Shown here: positions 8,123 through 9,960 of the stretch, piece by piece | Layout: each line of letters begins with the position of its first letter | Position numbering within the stretch: the stretch's first letter is position 1 | DNA from: an uncultured Ruminococcus sp. | GTDB taxonomy: Bacteria > Bacillota > Clostridia > Oscillospirales > Acutalibacteraceae | DNA: 9,960 nucleotides | Assembly: GCA_902773165.1 (NCBI GenBank) | Contig: CACYDO010000249.1 | Span: forward strand, 1-9,960 | Direction of reading: 5' to 3' | Notes under the pieces: model-generated | Told to the model about the DNA's origin: nothing | The model's input: the letters and a program-made list of their open reading frames with translations, nothing else | Databases searched by the model: none | Position numbers and translations under genes: made by a program

Positions 8123-8151
8123 TTGAAATGTTTTCGGAAAAGTGGTAATAT
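8123..8151 (+). promoter_or_regulatory. Candidate promoter for the 129-aa gene
   Basis: TTGAAA at 8123-8128 is followed after 17 bp by TAATAT at 8146-8151, preceded by TGG, which fits an extended -10. A second candidate closer to the gene is TTTACC (8171-8176) and CATAAT (8193-8198), with a 16-bp spacer. I cannot tell which is used. Confidence 0.4.
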
Positions 8152-8179
8152 TTATATATACTTTAAAACTTTTACCGAA
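8133..8179. repeat. Imperfect inverted repeat, possible operator
   Basis: TTCGGAAAAG (8133-8142) pairs with CTTTTACCGAA (8169-8179): ten base pairs with one bulged A, separated by 26 nt. It lies across the plus-strand promoter candidates. There is no T run after it, so it is more likely a protein binding site than a terminator, if it is real at all. Confidence 0.3.
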
Positions 8180-8228
8180 TATCAAAATATATCATAATAC
8201 TTGCTGAATGGAATAGAGGTATTAAAAT

Positions 8229-8618
8229 ATGAGCATATGCAAAAAAGGCAGACGAAAAATCGTCTGCGGAGATAAACACTATATTTGGTATGTCAGTTTA
8301 GGTGATGACAGTCCGTACTATGTGCTGAGTGTTGCGTCAGATGATAAACGCTTAATAATCTCCTGCCCTTTGGGTATGAATATACCGTATATTATTGTAC
8401 ACGGTGGAAAGTATTTTCAAGGCGAAAAGGTGGACGGCTTTTGGCATAGAAGACTTATACCGTTTGCTGTACCGGAGATAATAACACCGGGCTTTGTTGC
8501 AAAGCTCATTGACTGGGCAGAACACGCCGAACCGACGGAAGAAATTAAATGGGATTGGAATAATGGAAACGGGATTTCAGAAGAATACATAAAATTTCGC
8601 ACTATGTTTCCGCTTTAA
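8229..8618 (+). CDS. Small conserved-type hypothetical protein, 129 aa
   Basis: The first third reads GRRKIVCGDKHYIWYVSLGDDSPYYVLSV, then DDKRLIISCPLG. This resembles a family of small cytosolic hypothetical proteins with the pattern GxRKIxxxGxxYxWxV...DDKxLIVxYPL that I recall without a function name. The C-terminal part (ITPGFVAKLIDWA) forms an amphipathic helix, followed by an acidic and aromatic tail. There is no signal peptide or membrane segment, so it is probably cytosolic. The start is ATG at 8229-8231, with GAGGT at 8216-8220 and an 8-nt spacer. It is the first plus-strand gene right of the divergent region. The next gene follows after 96 bp with its own promoter candidate, so the two may be only partly co-transcribed. 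Function unknown. Confidence 0.8.
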   Translation: MSICKKGRRKIVCGDKHYIWYVSLGDDSPYYVLSVASDDKRLIISCPLGMNIPYIIVHGGKYFQGEKVDGFWHRRLIPFAVPEIITPGFVAKLIDWAEHAEPTEEIKWDWNNGNGISEEYIKFRTMFPL

Positions 8619-8652
8619 CTTATAGTTTAAATAATCTCGCAGACTTTTTTCC

Positions 8653-8681
8653 GTGATATTGGGAAAATCTTCAATTATAAT
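8653..8681 (+). promoter_or_regulatory. Candidate promoter for the 191-aa gene
   Basis: A perfect TATAAT at 8676-8681 is preceded, at 17 bp, by GTGATA (8653-8658), which matches four of six -35 bases. It lies in the 96-bp gap between the 129-aa and 191-aa genes and would give a leader of about 28 nt. Confidence 0.5.
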
Positions 8682-8714
8682 ATTTCTTATAGAAACACTT
8701 TAGAGGGGATATTT

Positions 8715-9290
8715 ATGACAGAAGTAAAAGTTAATATTGTTAAGATCATTGATGATAGTTCATACCCGACCTTTATAGAGTTTGAACTGGTCGATATTCA
8801 TGGTAAACATCATTTGTTCCGGGATAAATTGCCTATTGTTTCCTTTGAAGACGAAATAGAGCCTCCGTGCGAGGGTGAACTGGGATGCAAAGTGATAAAA
8901 AAATCGGGTGATGTTATTACAATTGATACATCGGTACCCTGGAATGTTGATTCTGTTGAAGAAGAGACAATTTTTGAAGTAAGTGCCGATCTTGTGTTTG
9001 AGTGGAAGGATATAAAAGTCGAGGGCGAACTTGGTTCGGAGGGCGGCTTGATCATATATGATGAAGAGTATAAAGAAAGCTGCCGCATAACGCTTGAAAA
9101 GCTCCCTGATCGCTATGCGATAACCTGCGGTATTTACGGTGCATTCTGCCATACGGCTTATTGTGGCTTGTCTGATGATAAGAACCAGAAGCACAATCGA
9201 ATGAAGCGTGATCTGCGAGAGTTTATCGACCGTAAAACAACACCCGAAGAAGAACTGCGTTTTTATGAGGATTTTGCAAATAAATACTGA
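8715..9290 (+). CDS. Two-domain beta-rich hypothetical protein with AITCGIYG motif, 191 aa
   Basis: Two halves are apparent. Residues 1-91 (starting VKVNIVKIIDDS, with FELVDIHGKHHLF, LGCKVI and ITIDTSVPW) look like a compact beta-barrel of a type I recall as a common stand-alone hypothetical protein. Residues 108-191 (GGLIIYDEEYKESCRITLE, then AITCGIYGAFCHTAY at 135-149, then a charged helix) resemble a second small family marked by the ITCGIYG motif. If both recollections are right, this is a fusion of two modules usually found separately. There is no signal peptide or membrane helix, and function is unknown. The start is ATG at 8715, with GAGGGG at 8703-8708 and a 6-nt spacer. The next gene begins 11 bp after the stop, with its AGGAG overlapping the TGA, so the two are probably translated from one message. 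Confidence 0.85.
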   Translation: MTEVKVNIVKIIDDSSYPTFIEFELVDIHGKHHLFRDKLPIVSFEDEIEPPCEGELGCKVIKKSGDVITIDTSVPWNVDSVEEETIFEVSADLVFEWKDIKVEGELGSEGGLIIYDEEYKESCRITLEKLPDRYAITCGIYGAFCHTAYCGLSDDKNQKHNRMKRDLREFIDRKTTPEEELRFYEDFANKY

Positions 9291-9301
9291 GGAGAATCAT
9301 C

Positions 9302-9960
9302 ATGCTTAAAACACCGCTCGGAGAAATCATTATTTCAATAGACAACACTGAAACAGAATACACTGCCGCTGCCGCCCCGCTTGACCACAGGTGCGATAAG
9401 CTGAACGGTCGGTATTATATCTGCGTGGAGCATGAAAACGACGGCAAACCGCATACCATAACCTGCCGTATCAGTGGATACACATCAAGTGAAAAAGACG
9501 GCACAGAAGACGGAGAAGACCTGCTGCTTATGAGCTTTTTCAAGGGCAGCGCAAAGCTGTCTATCGGAATTGAATTTGATTATAACGGCAAATACGATTA
9601 TGAAGCCGTTCACTTACAGGACGGTATGCAGTTCAGAGTATTTCCGCACACGAAAACAAAGTATTTTGTGTTTGGTATTGCGTGGGTCGATGACTGCAAT
9701 GATGGAAATGAGATACATACGTGGTTTGGCGCAGACCCGACATTTATGTATACTTCAAACAGCAAACAACGCATCGACAAATACATCGAGGAACACAAGG
9801 TCTGCGGGGACTGTATTTTCAAAGATGAAACGGAATTTCTGAATGTATTGTACTCAAATCAAGGCAGAATTGAAGTAATAGTGTGGTTTGAATACTGCAA
9901 AATCTCAGAACAGGAAAAGTCTCTCGGCGGCGGCGGTTGGATCGATAAACAAAATCCCGA
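9302..9960 (+). CDS. Beta-rich hypothetical protein, N-terminal part (runs off right edge)
   Basis: An open frame from the ATG at 9302 continues to the window end: 219 complete codons and no stop. The ribosome binding site AGGAG (9290-9294) overlaps the previous gene's TGA, with a 7-nt spacer. I do not recognise the family. The sequence alternates short beta-type stretches (KLSIGIEFDYNGKYDYEAV, YFVFGIAWVDD, RIEVIVWFEY) with polar loops. An ITCRISGY stretch near residues 53-60 loosely echoes the ITCGIYG motif of the upstream protein, which may be chance. Cys168 and Cys171 form a CxxC pair, the only metal- or disulfide-type motif here. A four-glycine run at 209-212 followed by Trp may mark a linker to a further domain beyond the edge. 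No signal peptide is present. It is probably a partner of the 191-aa protein. Confidence 0.75.
   Translation, partial: MLKTPLGEIIISIDNTETEYTAAAAPLDHRCDKLNGRYYICVEHENDGKPHTITCRISGYTSSEKDGTEDGEDLLLMSFFKGSAKLSIGIEFDYNGKYDYEAVHLQDGMQFRVFPHTKTKYFVFGIAWVDDCNDGNEIHTWFGADPTFMYTSNSKQRIDKYIEEHKVCGDCIFKDETEFLNVLYSNQGRIEVIVWFEYCKISEQEKSLGGGGWIDKQNP

Larger units (their letters stand above)
8013..8228. promoter_or_regulatory. Divergent intergenic control region
   Basis: These 216 bp lie between two divergently read genes and are AT-rich in the middle. They hold the minus-strand promoter at 8076-8104 and two plus-strand promoter candidates at 8123-8151 and 8171-8198. An imperfect inverted repeat (8133-8142 with 8169-8179) overlaps the plus-strand candidates. 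A shared regulator could act on both operons from here, but no regulator gene is seen in the window. Confidence 0.5.

Noticed and set aside
8760..9194. A 144-codon minus-strand open frame opposite the 191-aa gene
   Set aside because: The plus-strand gene has a strong ribosome binding site, fits the operon spacing and carries a recognisable motif; the antisense frame has none of these.
9929..9940. GGC repeat near the right edge as a microsatellite
   Set aside because: It is only four glycine codons inside an open reading frame and is explained by a glycine linker.

Overview
The window looks like a chromosomal accessory region of a low-to-moderate GC Gram-positive bacterium, most likely a Ruminococcus-like member of the Oscillospiraceae (Bacillota). 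The grounds are strong AGGAGG-type ribosome binding sites, AT-rich spacers with TATAAT-like -10 boxes, and the style of the hypothetical proteins. This assignment is an inference; there is no rRNA or other taxonomic marker. I see no tRNA, rRNA, CRISPR array, insertion sequence or integrase.

Layout, left to right. (1) Positions 1-2114 hold a minus-strand, operon-like set read from right to left: an acidic five-helix membrane protein (TTG start), a single-pass membrane protein 23 bp downstream, and 40 bp further a Ser/Thr-type protein kinase cut by the window edge. The kinase fragment has a glycine loop, a catalytic lysine and the Trp-Pro segment I associate with kinases of the TerY-P (vWA/PP2C/kinase) triads. 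(2) Positions 2115-2443 are a very AT-rich spacer with no gene. (3) Positions 2444-8012 are a second minus-strand operon: a 140-residue protein whose two ends align by eye with the two ends of ubiquitin, then after 16 bp a 1709-residue alpha-solenoid protein ending in a DUF4132-type C-terminus (the MolR/YehI family). (4) Positions 8013-8228 are a divergent promoter region. (5) Positions 8229-9960 hold three plus-strand genes for small, mostly beta-rich proteins of unknown function. The last two are 11 bp apart, and the third runs off the right edge.

Working together (inference). The most interesting unit is the pair of a ubiquitin-like beta-grasp protein and a giant DUF4132 scaffold. The MoxR ATPase, vWA and SWIM partners that accompany DUF4132 in the E. 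coli yeh cluster are not inside this window. Next to it is a kinase operon with membrane proteins, one of them carrying an acidic Ser/Thr-containing linker that could be a phosphorylation target. Together this suggests a signalling, stress or conflict island rather than housekeeping metabolism. No biochemical function can be assigned from sequence alone to most of these proteins.
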